Positions 52,519 to 60,973 of a DNA stretch of 64,000 nt are shown piece after piece. Origin of the DNA: Symbiobacterium thermophilum IAM 14863 (GTDB taxonomy: Bacteria; Bacillota; Sulfobacillia; Symbiobacteriales; Symbiobacteriaceae); the NCBI RefSeq assembly GCF_000009905.1, contig NC_006177.1:1364001-1428000 (forward strand), given 5' to 3'. A model generated the notes under the pieces. The model searched no databases, was not told where the DNA came from, and saw only the letters and a program-made list of their open reading frames with translations. The position numbers and the translations under genes were made by a program. Positions within the stretch are counted from its first letter, which is position 1; each line of letters starts with the position of its first letter.

Positions 52519-54096
52519 ATGTCAGTGGGCCTCGCGCTTGTGCTGTCATTGCTTGCGGGTTTTGCGTACTTCTCCCGTCGGTTTATGGGTGACTGGTACC
52601 TTGAAAGGCCCGTTGTCCTGGGACCCCTGGTCGGACTGATCATGGGCGACCTTCACACCGGCCTGGTCGTCGGCGGTACTCTGGAGTTCGTGTTCATGGG
52701 CGCGGTCGACATCGGCGGATCGGTGCCGCCCAACTACGCGATCGGCGCGGTGCTCGGCACGGCCTTTGCGATCGCGACGGGTCAGGGCGTGGAGACCGCC
52801 CTGCTCATCGCCGTGCCGGCCGCCCTGCTCGGCTCCTTCTTCGAGGTGCTCGCCAAGACGTTCAGCAGCTTCTTCGTGAACGCCGCCGAGCGGGCCGCGG
52901 ACCGGGGCGATGACCGCTCCATCGCCATGTTCATGCACCTGGGCAACCTCCTGCACTTCCTGGCCTATGCCCTGCCCACCTTCATCGCCCTCGCGCTGGG
53001 TGCGTCGGCCGTCCAGCGGCTGGCGGCTTCCATCCCGCCGTGGCTCAACAGCGGCATCAGCGTGGCCGGCAAGATGCTGCCCGCCCTGGGCTTTGCTCTG
53101 CTGCTCAACAGCCTTGCCCCGGGGACCATGCTTCCCTTCTTCTTCGTGGGCTTCCTCCTGGCCGCCTACACCAGCTGGGGCGTGCTCGGGATCGCCGTCC
53201 TGGCCATCCTCATCGCGCTGATCATCCAGCACTACCGCCAGGCGAACGACGAGGACGCCGCCGAACTCGATCCCGAGGCTACCGCGGGCCTGGGCGACAC
53301 CATCACCCGCGGCGACCTGCGCACCCTGTTCTTCCGGTCGTTCGCCCTCCAGTCGGCCTTCAGCTTCGACCGCATGCAGGCCCTGGGCTGGACCTGGTCG
53401 CTGATCCCGTTCCTGAAGAAGATCTACCGGGACCAGCCCGAGGAGTACAAGAACGCCCTGAAGCGCCACCTGACCTTCTTCAACACCCACATGTGGGTGC
53501 ACGGCCCGATCCTGGCCCTGACCGCCGACCTGGAGGCCCGGCGGGCGCACGGCGAGGACATCGACGAGCAGGCCATCCAGGGCCTGAAGGGCAGCCTGAT
53601 GGGGCCGCTGGCCGGTCTCGGCGACTCCATGTTCCACGGCACCCTGCGGCCGATCATGGGCGGCATCTGCGCCGGTCTGGCCGTCACCGGCAACCCGCTG
53701 GCGCCGATCATCTTCTTCGTCACCGTGAACGCGGTGCACGTGTTCTGCGCCTGGTACGGCCTGTACAAGACCTACGAGTGGGGCCAGACCGTGATCGCCC
53801 GCCTGGCCTCCGGCGGACTGCGCCAGTTCCTGGAGGGCGCCAGCATCGCCGGCCTCATGGCCGTGGGCGCCCTCACCGGCACGTGGCTCAACGTCACCAC
53901 GCCGCTGGCCTACAAGGTCCAGGAGGCGACGGTGTCGGTCCAGGGCATGCTGGACAGCATCATGCCCCGGATCCTGCCGCTGACCCTGGTGATGATCGTC
54001 TTCTGGTTCGTGCGCAAGCAGAAGAAGACTACCAACATCATGCTCGGGCTGATCGCGGCCGGCCTGGTCCTGGGTTCGCTGGGCGTCCTGGGCTAA
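52519..54096 (+). CDS. Fused PTS mannose-class IIC-IID permease
   Basis: A 525-residue single frame carrying both membrane components. Residues 1-240 are IIC: LERPVVLGPLVGLIMGDLHTGLVVGGTLEFVFMGAVDIGG, GGSVPPNYAIGAVLGTAFAI, and about seven helices. A charged linker follows at about 240-262 (HYRQANDEDAAELDPEATAGLGDT). Residues 265-525 are IID: LRTLFFRSFALQSAFSFDRMQALGWTWSLIPFLKKIY, GLKGSLMGPLAGLGDSMFHGTLRPI and C-terminal helices. These are separate genes in most mannose-class systems, including the one at 20906-22736 here. No stop or frameshift is visible. Confidence 0.93.
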   Translation: MSVGLALVLSLLAGFAYFSRRFMGDWYLERPVVLGPLVGLIMGDLHTGLVVGGTLEFVFMGAVDIGGSVPPNYAIGAVLGTAFAIATGQGVETALLIAVPAALLGSFFEVLAKTFSSFFVNAAERAADRGDDRSIAMFMHLGNLLHFLAYALPTFIALALGASAVQRLAASIPPWLNSGISVAGKMLPALGFALLLNSLAPGTMLPFFFVGFLLAAYTSWGVLGIAVLAILIALIIQHYRQANDEDAAELDPEATAGLGDTITRGDLRTLFFRSFALQSAFSFDRMQALGWTWSLIPFLKKIYRDQPEEYKNALKRHLTFFNTHMWVHGPILALTADLEARRAHGEDIDEQAIQGLKGSLMGPLAGLGDSMFHGTLRPIMGGICAGLAVTGNPLAPIIFFVTVNAVHVFCAWYGLYKTYEWGQTVIARLASGGLRQFLEGASIAGLMAVGALTGTWLNVTTPLAYKVQEATVSVQGMLDSIMPRILPLTLVMIVFWFVRKQKKTTNIMLGLIAAGLVLGSLGVLG

Positions 54097-54157
54097 ACGC
54101 GCTGCGCCGGGCTCCGGGATGCGTCCCGGAGCCCGCAATCTCCCTTCAGGCAGGTGT

Positions 54158-55285
54158 ATGGGCATGACCCAGGCTATCCCCGAGTCCATCCGGCAGGCTT
54201 TCGAACGTACGGAGCATCCGTTCCACATGTGGGAGGGGCTGCAGTCCACCCCCGAGGCCCTGGCGACGATCCTGGAGCCGCCGGTGCAGGCGCAGATCGC
54301 CGCGGCGGCCGAGGCGCTGGCCGGGGTGGACGGCGTCCACCTCCTGGGCTGCGGCACCTCGTACTTCTCCGGCATCGCCGGGACGTACGCGTTCCACGCC
54401 CTGACCGGCATTCCCGGCGCGGCCCACAACGCCTTCGAGTTTGCTGCGTATCCCCCCGGCCGGCTGGAGCGTTCGGCGGTCATCGCCATCTCCCACACGG
54501 GCTCCACGGGGGTGGCGCTGGACGCCGTACGCCTGGCGGCCCAACGGGGGGCGGTCACCATCGGACTCACCGACTACCCGGACTCCGCCCTGGCCGGGGC
54601 CGTGGCGTTTCCCATCCTCGGCGGGGGCGGCCGGGAGAAGTCGCTGCCCAAGACCAAGAGCTACCCGGCGTCGCTCCTGCGCCATTACCTGCTGGCCGCC
54701 CGGGTGGCGGAGAACCGCGGAGGCGCCGGCGGGGAGTGGGCGCACGCGCTTTTCCGGGCGCCGGAACTGGCCCGCACCGTGATGGCCGACAGCCTCCCGC
54801 TCGTCGAGGAGGTGGTCGCCGAGCGGCTGCCCGCCAGCCAGGTTTTCCTCATCGGCAACGGCCCCAACGTCGCCACCGCCCTGGAGGGGGGCCTGAAGCT
54901 CCAGGAGTCCGCGCAGGTGCCCGCACACGCCTGGCAGCTCGAGGAGGCGATGCACGGGCCGTGGAGCATCATCAACCCCGGCGACTGGGTCATCCTTCTG
55001 GCCATGCGGGGGCCGGGCCTTGCGAAGGCGCAGGGACTGGCGGAGGCGCTGCAGCACATCGGCGTCAACCTCTGGGTCATCACCGACGAGCCGGATGCGG
55101 TCCCCGGCGCGCGGCGCGTGACGCGGCTGCCCGCGGGCATCCCGGAGCTCTTCACCCCGCTCTTCGCCATCCTGCCGCTGTACCAGTTCACCTACTTGAC
55201 CGCGCTGGCCCTGGGCAAGCGGCCGGACTGCATGCGCCTGGCGGATGACCGGTATCTGCGGGCGCGCCTGGCCCTGCCCCGCTGA
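54158..55285 (+). CDS. SIS-domain sugar-phosphate isomerase/deaminase
   Basis: A protein of about 375 residues with two SIS domains like the isomerase half of GlmS and of AgaS/FrlB-type deglycases. SIS 1 has HLLGCGTSYFSGIAGTYAF and AISHTGSTGVALDAVR. SIS 2 has VFLIGNGPNVATALEGGLKLQESAQVPAHAWQLEEAMHGPWSII. It lacks the glutaminase domain, so it should work in the catabolic direction. With nagA next in the operon, a glucosamine-6-phosphate-type deaminase/isomerase is likely. The start is ATG 54158 or 54164. Confidence 0.85.
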   Translation: MGMTQAIPESIRQAFERTEHPFHMWEGLQSTPEALATILEPPVQAQIAAAAEALAGVDGVHLLGCGTSYFSGIAGTYAFHALTGIPGAAHNAFEFAAYPPGRLERSAVIAISHTGSTGVALDAVRLAAQRGAVTIGLTDYPDSALAGAVAFPILGGGGREKSLPKTKSYPASLLRHYLLAARVAENRGGAGGEWAHALFRAPELARTVMADSLPLVEEVVAERLPASQVFLIGNGPNVATALEGGLKLQESAQVPAHAWQLEEAMHGPWSIINPGDWVILLAMRGPGLAKAQGLAEALQHIGVNLWVITDEPDAVPGARRVTRLPAGIPELFTPLFAILPLYQFTYLTALALGKRPDCMRLADDRYLRARLALPR

Positions 55286-55308
55286 GGCGGCGCCGGGGAG
55301 GACTGACC

Positions 55309-56505
55309 ATGGGACGACCGATTGCGCTCACCGGCGGGCGGGTCCTGACGCCGGGCCGCGAGCTGGTTCCGGCGACGCTGCTGATCGAGGGGACGGAGGT
55401 CGCCGGCCTGGCGGCGCCGGGGGAGGCGCTCCCGCCGTACGCCCAGACGATCGATGTGTCCGGCTGCCTCGTGGCGCCGGGGTTTATTGACACCCACGTT
55501 CACGGAGGCATGGGCTGCAACTTCATGCTCGGAACTCCGGAGGCCCTGGCCGTCATCTCGGCGCGTCTGGTACAGGGCGGAACGACGGCCTGCCTGGCCA
55601 CCACGACCAGCGCCCCGGCGCGCGATATCGCGGTGGCGCTGGACACCATCGCCCGGGCGAGCCGTGCGCCCCGACCGGGACAGGTGGAGATCCTGGGCGC
55701 CCACCTGGAGGGGCCCTTCATCAACCCGGAGAAAGCGGGGTCGCAGGCGCGGCAGCATCTCCGTCCGCCCGAACCGGCCGCCGTGCAGGCGCTGTGGGAA
55801 GCGGCGGGGGGCGCGCTCCGGGTGGTGACGATCGCCCCCGAACTGCCCGGCGCCGGGGAGGCCATCCGCTACCTGGCGGGGATGGGGGTGCAGGTGTCGC
55901 TGGGCCACAGCGCGGCCACCTACGAGGAGGCGCGTGAGGCGCTGGGGTGGGGCGTGCGCAGGGCCACGCACCTGTACAACGCCATGCCCGCCCTGCAGCA
56001 CCGCCGGCCCGGCGCGGCCGCCGCCCTGCTGGAGGATCCGCGCGTATTCGTGGAGCTCACCGTGGACGGCCACCACGTCCACCCGGCGATGGTGGCCCTG
56101 ACCTACCGCCTGGTGGGACCGGAGCGGCTGGTGCTGGTGACCGACGGCGTGGACGTGGCCGGCCTGGAGGATGGCACCTACACCCGCTGGGAGGGCACGC
56201 CGGTGCGGCTGCAGGGCGGCGAGTGCCGCACGGAGTCCGGCTCGCTGGCCGGCAGCACCCTGCGGCTGGACCAGGCGGTGCGGAACATGGTGCGCTTCGC
56301 CGGCGTCCCGGTGGCGGAGGCGCTGCGCATGGCCTCGGAGACCCCCGCGCAGGCGCTGGGGATCGATCGCAAGGGCCGGCTGGCCCCCGGCAAGGACGCG
56401 GACGTCGTGGTGCTCAGCGAGGACCTGGAAGCGATACTGACCATCGCCCGCGGACACGTGGTGTACGACGGCCGCCCCGGCGGACGTGCCGAAACGATCG
56501 GGTGA
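55309..56505 (+). CDS. nagA: N-acetylglucosamine-6-phosphate deacetylase
   Basis: A 398-residue amidohydrolase that removes the acetyl group from GlcNAc-6-phosphate. The metal/substrate motifs are APGFIDTHVHGGMG near residue 63 and GAHLEGPFINPEKAGSQ with the Glu ligand. GHSAATYEEAREAL and RATHLYNAMPALQHRRPG carry the two His ligands. The catalytic Asp is in LVLVTDGVDVAGLEDGTY, and APGKDADVVVLSED is the C-terminal strand. It completes the operon: uptake, deacetylation, and deamination by the SIS protein. It might also act on GalNAc-6-phosphate for the agaS route at 24012. Confidence 0.95.
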   Translation: MGRPIALTGGRVLTPGRELVPATLLIEGTEVAGLAAPGEALPPYAQTIDVSGCLVAPGFIDTHVHGGMGCNFMLGTPEALAVISARLVQGGTTACLATTTSAPARDIAVALDTIARASRAPRPGQVEILGAHLEGPFINPEKAGSQARQHLRPPEPAAVQALWEAAGGALRVVTIAPELPGAGEAIRYLAGMGVQVSLGHSAATYEEAREALGWGVRRATHLYNAMPALQHRRPGAAAALLEDPRVFVELTVDGHHVHPAMVALTYRLVGPERLVLVTDGVDVAGLEDGTYTRWEGTPVRLQGGECRTESGSLAGSTLRLDQAVRNMVRFAGVPVAEALRMASETPAQALGIDRKGRLAPGKDADVVVLSEDLEAILTIARGHVVYDGRPGGRAETIG

Positions 56506-56527
56506 GGGGTTCGCGGGGACACGGAAC

Positions 56528-56549
56528 AGGCCGGGCGGCAGCCCGGCCT
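56528..56549 (+). terminator. Hairpin downstream of nagA
   Basis: Nine-base perfect arms (56528-56536 and 56541-56549) with a GGCA loop and TTCG after it, 22 bases after the nagA stop. Confidence 0.6.
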
Positions 56550-56613
56550 TCGCCGTCCCCGGGAGCCGTGCGCGCCGTTCGGCGCGGCGGTGGGCGCGGG
56601 GTGTGTGGGTGGG

Positions 56614-56758
56614 GTGTACAATCTGTTCGCACCCAGTGTTGGCCGAGGCGGCGCCGGTCAGCGTGTGGTCTGTTCGCATCGAGTATGGGTCGGAGCGGTG
56701 CCCGGGCAGCGTGCAGTCTCTTCAGAACGAGTTGCTGTTCGGGGTGAACCTGGGCGGC
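56614..56758 (+). repeat. Three imperfect tandem repeats of 48-49 bases
   Basis: Units run 56614-56662, 56663-56710 and 56711-56758. Each starts GTGTR or GTGCA, continues with a TCTGTTCGCA-like segment (degenerate in the third) and ends in GTCAGC, GGCAGC or GGCGGC. Units 1 and 2 are the most alike. Confidence 0.5.
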
Positions 56759-56950
56759 GTGCGCTTTACTCGTACTGAATGATAACAGGGGTGGTCCCAG
56801 GGATCACGCGCCCGGCCCGCGTCGGGCGTGCACGGGGGTGCCCCCGGGACGGATGGTCGCCCGGCGCACCGCACGAGTAGCGTGTTGGGTACCTCAGGCG
56901 AAATCGCCGCAAGGGCGGCGGTGGGGGAGGCGCGTCTCCCCCGGACCGAC

Positions 56951-56970
56951 CGTCGTGGCGAACAGATCGG
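56951..56970 (-). repeat. CTGTTCGCA-family motif, minus strand
   Basis: Read on the minus strand: CCGATCTGTTCGCC. It ends 48 bases before the small membrane protein gene. Confidence 0.45.
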
Positions 56971-57018
56971 ACAGTCCGCGGGGACCTTCACGGCCCTGCC
57001 GTCCTACCAAGGGAGGGG

Positions 57019-57219
57019 ATGAACGTGCTCACCTTCCTGCTGTGGCTCCTGCTTCTTGTGATCGCCCCGCCGGTGGCCCTGGTCGCCTTGCTGCTCTACC
57101 CGCTGGTGTGGCTCATCCTGCTGCCCTTCCGCATCGTGGGCATCGCCGTGGACGGAGTCCTGCGGCTGGTCTGGGCGGTGGTGACGCTGCCGGCACGAAT
57201 CCTCACCCGCCGGTGGTGA
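57019..57219 (+). CDS. Small hydrophobic membrane protein
   Basis: A 66-residue protein with two closely spaced membrane helices (FLLWLLLLVIAPPVALVALLLYPLVWLILLPF) and an amphipathic basic end (DGVLRLVWAVVTLPARILTRRW). AAGGGAGGGG is six bases before the ATG, so it is probably translated. No family is recognised. It stands alone between the repeat-rich spacer and the convergent iron-transport operon. Confidence 0.65.
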   Translation: MNVLTFLLWLLLLVIAPPVALVALLLYPLVWLILLPFRIVGIAVDGVLRLVWAVVTLPARILTRRW

Positions 57220-57232
57220 GGCGCCCACCCGA

Positions 57233-58921
57233 TCAGCCCCCGTCCCGGGCCGCCGCCTGCAGGGGAAGGAGTTGCGGCTCACCGCAGGGCGCCGCAGACC
57301 GGCCCGGCAGGACGAGGGGGCGCCGGGTCAGCGGGTCCGGAATCACCACGCTTTCCACGCCGAACACCTCCCGCACCAGGTGGTAGGACAGTACCTCCTG
57401 GGGAGTGCCCGCCGCGACGGCGCGGCCGTCCTTCATGGCCACCAGGTAGTCGGCGTACTGGCTCGCCTGGGACAGGTCGTGCAGCACCATGATGATCGTC
57501 TTCCTGTCGGTCCGGTTGAGCTCCCGTACCAGATCCAGCACCTCCACCTGGTGGACGACGTCCAGGAAGGTGGTCGGCTCGTCCAGCAGGAGCACCGGGG
57601 TCTCCTGGGCCAGGGCCATCGCCAGCCAGGCCCGCTGCCGCTGGCCGCCGGAGAGGCTCGCCAGCGGCCGCGACCGCAGGTGCGTGAGGCCGGTGGCCTC
57701 CAGGGCGCGCTCCACGGCTTCCTGGTCGGCCCGGCTCCACTGCCGGTACCAGGTCTGGTGGGGGAAGCGGCCCATGGCCACCAGCTCTTCCACCGTGACC
57801 TCCGGCGGCGCCGCGGCGCCCTGGCTCAGGACGGCCAGCCGCCGGGCGAAGGACCGCTGGCTGCCGGCGGTGATGGGCCGCCCGTCCAGGAGGGCGGTTC
57901 CCCCGGCGTGGGGGAGGAGGCGGGCCAGCGCCTTCAGGAGCGTCGACTTCCCGCAGCCGTTCGGCCCGATGATGGCGCTCACCCGGCCCGCCGGGAACGA
58001 GACGGACAGGTCGTTCACGACGATGCGCCCCTCGTAACCCACCCGGAGCCCTTCCGCCTGCAGCGCCGCCCCCCGGGACGGCGAGTCCCCGGGCGGCCGC
58101 TCCGCCGTCGAGACGGGGATGCCCTTCCGCAGCATCTCTGTCCAACGTCCGCAGGGCACGCAGAGGCGCGCACCCGTGCGCGGATGGCAGACCACATAGC
58201 ACGGCACGCCGAAGAGCTGCTCCAGCAGCTCCGGCTGCAGGACGTCCCCGGGGGGACCCTCCGCGACGACCGCACCGTCACGCAGCGCCACCAGGTGGTC
58301 GCTCGCCCGGGCGGCCTCGTTCACGTCGTGCAGCACCATCACCACCGTGCGGCCTTCGGTCCGGCTCAGCTGCTGGACCAGGGAGAGGACCTCCTGCTGC
58401 TGGGCGACGTCCAGGTAGGTGGTGGGCTCATCCAGCAGCAGGATCGGCGTCTCCTGGGCCAGGGCCATGGCGATCCAGGCCCGCTGCCGCTGGCCGCCCG
58501 AGAGCCGGTCGACGGGCCGGTCCCGGAGGTCGGCCAGCCCGACCAGGGCAAGGGCGCGCTCCACCGCCGCCCGGTCCACGGCCGTCGCCGGCTGAAGCGG
58601 GGACTGGTGGGGGTACCGCCCCCGCTCAACCAGCTCCTCCACCGTCAGCGCCTCGGGCACGGCGGCCTCCTGGCTGAGCAGGCCCAGCTGCCGGGCCACC
58701 TGCTTCGTGGGCAGCCGGTGGATGGCCTGCCCGTCCAGCAGCACCGCCCCGCCCCGGGGGCGCAAGAGGCGTGCCAGCGCCCGGAGCAGGGTGGACTTGC
58801 CGCACCCGTTGGGCCCGATGAGGGTGGTCACGGCGCCGTCCGGGATGCACAGGCTCAGGCCGGTGATCACGGGGTGGGATCCGTAGGCGAGGGTCACCTG
58901 TTCGGCGGTCAGACGGCTCAT
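57233..58921 (-). CDS. Double FecE-type ABC ATPase, iron-siderophore importer
   Basis: A 562-residue protein made of two complete ABC domains. Each has Walker [12 protein letters not shown], signature [10 protein letters not shown], and Walker B with [12 protein letters not shown] (first) or [12 protein letters not shown] (second). Single FecE/FhuC proteins are about 260 residues and act as homodimers. Here the two halves are joined by a linker (about residues 255-290) that carries [16 protein letters not shown], with three Cys and one His. They are clearly related but diverged, for example [24 protein letters not shown] against [24 protein letters not shown]. It follows the permease gene by 10 bases and ends the Fur-controlled operon. 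Confidence 0.93.
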   Translation of the reverse strand: MSRLTAEQVTLAYGSHPVITGLSLCIPDGAVTTLIGPNGCGKSTLLRALARLLRPRGGAVLLDGQAIHRLPTKQVARQLGLLSQEAAVPEALTVEELVERGRYPHQSPLQPATAVDRAAVERALALVGLADLRDRPVDRLSGGQRQRAWIAMALAQETPILLLDEPTTYLDVAQQQEVLSLVQQLSRTEGRTVVMVLHDVNEAARASDHLVALRDGAVVAEGPPGDVLQPELLEQLFGVPCYVVCHPRTGARLCVPCGRWTEMLRKGIPVSTAERPPGDSPSRGAALQAEGLRVGYEGRIVVNDLSVSFPAGRVSAIIGPNGCGKSTLLKALARLLPHAGGTALLDGRPITAGSQRSFARRLAVLSQGAAAPPEVTVEELVAMGRFPHQTWYRQWSRADQEAVERALEATGLTHLRSRPLASLSGGQRQRAWLAMALAQETPVLLLDEPTTFLDVVHQVEVLDLVRELNRTDRKTIIMVLHDLSQASQYADYLVAMKDGRAVAAGTPQEVLSYHLVREVFGVESVVIPDPLTRRPLVLPGRSAAPCGEPQLLPLQAAARDGG

Positions 58922-58931
58922 ATCCGGTCAC

Positions 58932-59963
58932 CTACATCCGTGCGTTGGTGCGATAGAGGAGGAACAGGAAGTACGGGGCGCCCAGCGCGGCGGTGATGAC
59001 GCCCACCGGCAGGCTCACCGGCAGCGCGTGCTGCCCCACCAGGTCCGCGCCCAAGAGCAGCAGGCCGCCCAGGGCGCCGGTGAACAGGAACAGGCCGCCG
59101 CCCGGCGGTCCCGCCAGCATGCGGGCCAGGTGGGGCACCATGAAGGCCACGAAGCCCACCGGCCCCGCCACCGACACGGCGGCGGCGCTCAGGCCGCATC
59201 CCACCGCCATCAGGGCCAGGCGCACCCCCTCCACGGGCAGCCCCAGGCTCCGGGCCGTCAGGTCGCCGTACTGCAGCGCCCGCAGGGGCCACATCAGCAC
59301 GAGCCCCGGGGGAACCAGCACCGCAAGGGCCACGGCCAGGGTGATCACGTCCGACCAGTCGCTGCCGGCCAGGCTGCCGGTCATCCACCGGTAGGCCGAG
59401 GCCGCCTCGTAGACGTCCGCCCGCAGGAAGATCGCCGTGGTGGCCGCCGTCAGCAGGGCGTTGGCGCCGATGCCCACCAGGATCAGCCGGGCCCCCGAGA
59501 TGTGGCCGCGCCAGGTGAGCAGGTAGACGAAGGCCGCGGCGGCCAGCGCCCCAGCGAAGGCGATCAGGGGCAAGAGGGCGGGGGGGCGGTGGGTCACGAT
59601 CCAGTAAACGGCTGCCACCGAGGCTCCTGCGTTGACGCCGATCACGTCCGGCGAGACCAGCGGGTTGCGGAGGAGGCCCTGGAAGATCGCACCGGACATG
59701 GCCAGGGCGGGCCCCACCAGCATGGCGGCCAGTACCCGGGGGAGCCGGAGGGTCATCACGATGAACTGGGTATCGGCGGTTCCGGCGCCCAGCAGCGAAC
59801 GGACCACATCGATCACGGGGAGGCGGTAGCTGCCCAGGGTGAGGCCCCAGGCGCCCAGGGCCAGCAGCGCCAGCCAGGCCCCGGCCACGCGGGCGACCAT
59901 CCCCGGATCGACCCGGAAGGCGAAGGGGCCGGCCTGTACGAGGCGAAGGCGACGGGCGCTCAT
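58932..59963 (-). CDS. FecCD family iron-siderophore ABC permease (second)
   Basis: A 343-residue polytopic permease of the BtuC/FecCD family. Conserved blocks are MTLRLPRVLAAMLVGPALAMSGAIFQGLLRNPLVSPDVIGVNAGAS and AGPVGFVAFMVPHLARMLAG, the latter carrying the coupling helix. ATG 59963 overlaps the preceding permease stop (ATGA), and the open frame further upstream is a shadow of that gene. It forms a heterodimer with its neighbour around the siderophore path. Confidence 0.93.
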   Translation of the reverse strand: MSARRLRLVQAGPFAFRVDPGMVARVAGAWLALLALGAWGLTLGSYRLPVIDVVRSLLGAGTADTQFIVMTLRLPRVLAAMLVGPALAMSGAIFQGLLRNPLVSPDVIGVNAGASVAAVYWIVTHRPPALLPLIAFAGALAAAAFVYLLTWRGHISGARLILVGIGANALLTAATTAIFLRADVYEAASAYRWMTGSLAGSDWSDVITLAVALAVLVPPGLVLMWPLRALQYGDLTARSLGLPVEGVRLALMAVGCGLSAAAVSVAGPVGFVAFMVPHLARMLAGPPGGGLFLFTGALGGLLLLGADLVGQHALPVSLPVGVITAALGAPYFLFLLYRTNARM

Positions 59964-60973
59964 GGCTCCGCCACCTGCCGGCGCCGCGCCAAGTAGATCA
60001 GGAAAGGGGCGCCTACCAAGGCCGTCACGACGCCGACCTGTACCTCCGCCGGACGCATCATCACCCGGCCGAGGATGTCCGCACCCAGGAGCAGTGCCGG
60101 ACCCAGGACCAGGCAGAAGGGGAGGATCCAGCGGTAATCGGCGCCGATCCACGCCCGGACGATGTGGGGCACCGCAAGCCCCACGAAACCGACGGGACCC
60201 GCCAGCGCCACCGCCGATCCGGCCAGCAGCATCACCAGGACGGCGACCAGCGCCCGCATGCGCCCCGTGTGCATCCCCAGCGACCGGGCCGTTTCCTCGC
60301 CGAGGCTGAGGGTGTTCAGCTGCCGTCCTACCAGGAGGACGCCCAGGAGCCCCGCCGCCAGGAAGGGGGCGACCGGCGGGAGCAGGTTCAGGCTGCGGCC
60401 GGCCAGTGAGCCGGCCAGCCAGAAGCGCACCATCTCCAGCGTCTCCTTGTTCAGGATCAGCAGCGCGGTGGTCCACGAGCCCAGGAGGGCGCTGACGATG
60501 ACGCCTGCCAGCGCCAGCTTCACCGGCGATGCCCCGCCCCCGGCCGAGGCGATGGCGTAGACCAGCACCGCGGCGCCCAGGGCGCCGGCGAAGGCGAACC
60601 AGAGATACTGGAGCGGGTGGGTCATGTGGCCGAAGTAGACGGCGGCGACGATCGCGAAGGACGCGCCGGCGTTCACGCCCAGCAGGGAGGGCTCCGCCAG
60701 CGGGTTCCGGGTGGCGGCCTGCATGGCCGCCCCGGCTGCGGCCAGCGCGGCGCCCACCCCCAGGCCGATCACGGTGCGCGGCAGGCGCATGGTGCGCACC
60801 ACGAGCTGGCTGTAATTGTCAGGGTCGTAGCGGGTGAGCGCGGCCACCGCGTCGGCGGTGGAGACCGGGATCGAGCCCACCCGCAGGCTCAACAGCGCCA
60901 CGAGGACAAGGACGCCGGCCAGCAGCAGCAGGGCTGCCGGCCGATGGACCTTCGCCGGGTTACGGGATGACAT
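59960..60973 (-). CDS. FecCD family iron-siderophore ABC permease (first)
   Basis: A 337-residue permease with the same plan. TMRLPRTVIGLGVGAALAAAGAAMQAATRNPLAEPSLLGVNAGAS is near the first third, and AGPVGFVGLAVPHIVRAWIG the coupling loop. About ten membrane helices. Its start lies inside the end of the binding-lipoprotein gene (14-base overlap), so SBP, two permeases and ATPase are one translationally coupled series. Confidence 0.93.
   Translation of the reverse strand: MSSRNPAKVHRPAALLLLAGVLVLVALLSLRVGSIPVSTADAVAALTRYDPDNYSQLVVRTMRLPRTVIGLGVGAALAAAGAAMQAATRNPLAEPSLLGVNAGASFAIVAAVYFGHMTHPLQYLWFAFAGALGAAVLVYAIASAGGGASPVKLALAGVIVSALLGSWTTALLILNKETLEMVRFWLAGSLAGRSLNLLPPVAPFLAAGLLGVLLVGRQLNTLSLGEETARSLGMHTGRMRALVAVLVMLLAGSAVALAGPVGFVGLAVPHIVRAWIGADYRWILPFCLVLGPALLLGADILGRVMMRPAEVQVGVVTALVGAPFLIYLARRRQVAEP

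Larger units (their letters stand above)
56550..57018 (+). other. Repeat-rich spacer before a small membrane protein
   Basis: No gene is supported here. It holds three imperfect 48-base repeats (56614-56758), two CTGTTCGCA motifs on the plus strand (56621-56642 and 56669-56688) and one on the minus strand (56951-56970). The stretch between them is GC-rich. The layout, plus-strand motifs on the left and a minus-strand one on the right, resembles the inverted pair around the IS1595-like gene. Confidence 0.55.

Noticed and set aside
58932-60476. Extended form of the second permease from 60476
   Set aside because: The added 171 residues are a shadow of the first permease; ATG 59963 overlaps its stop in the usual ATGA manner.
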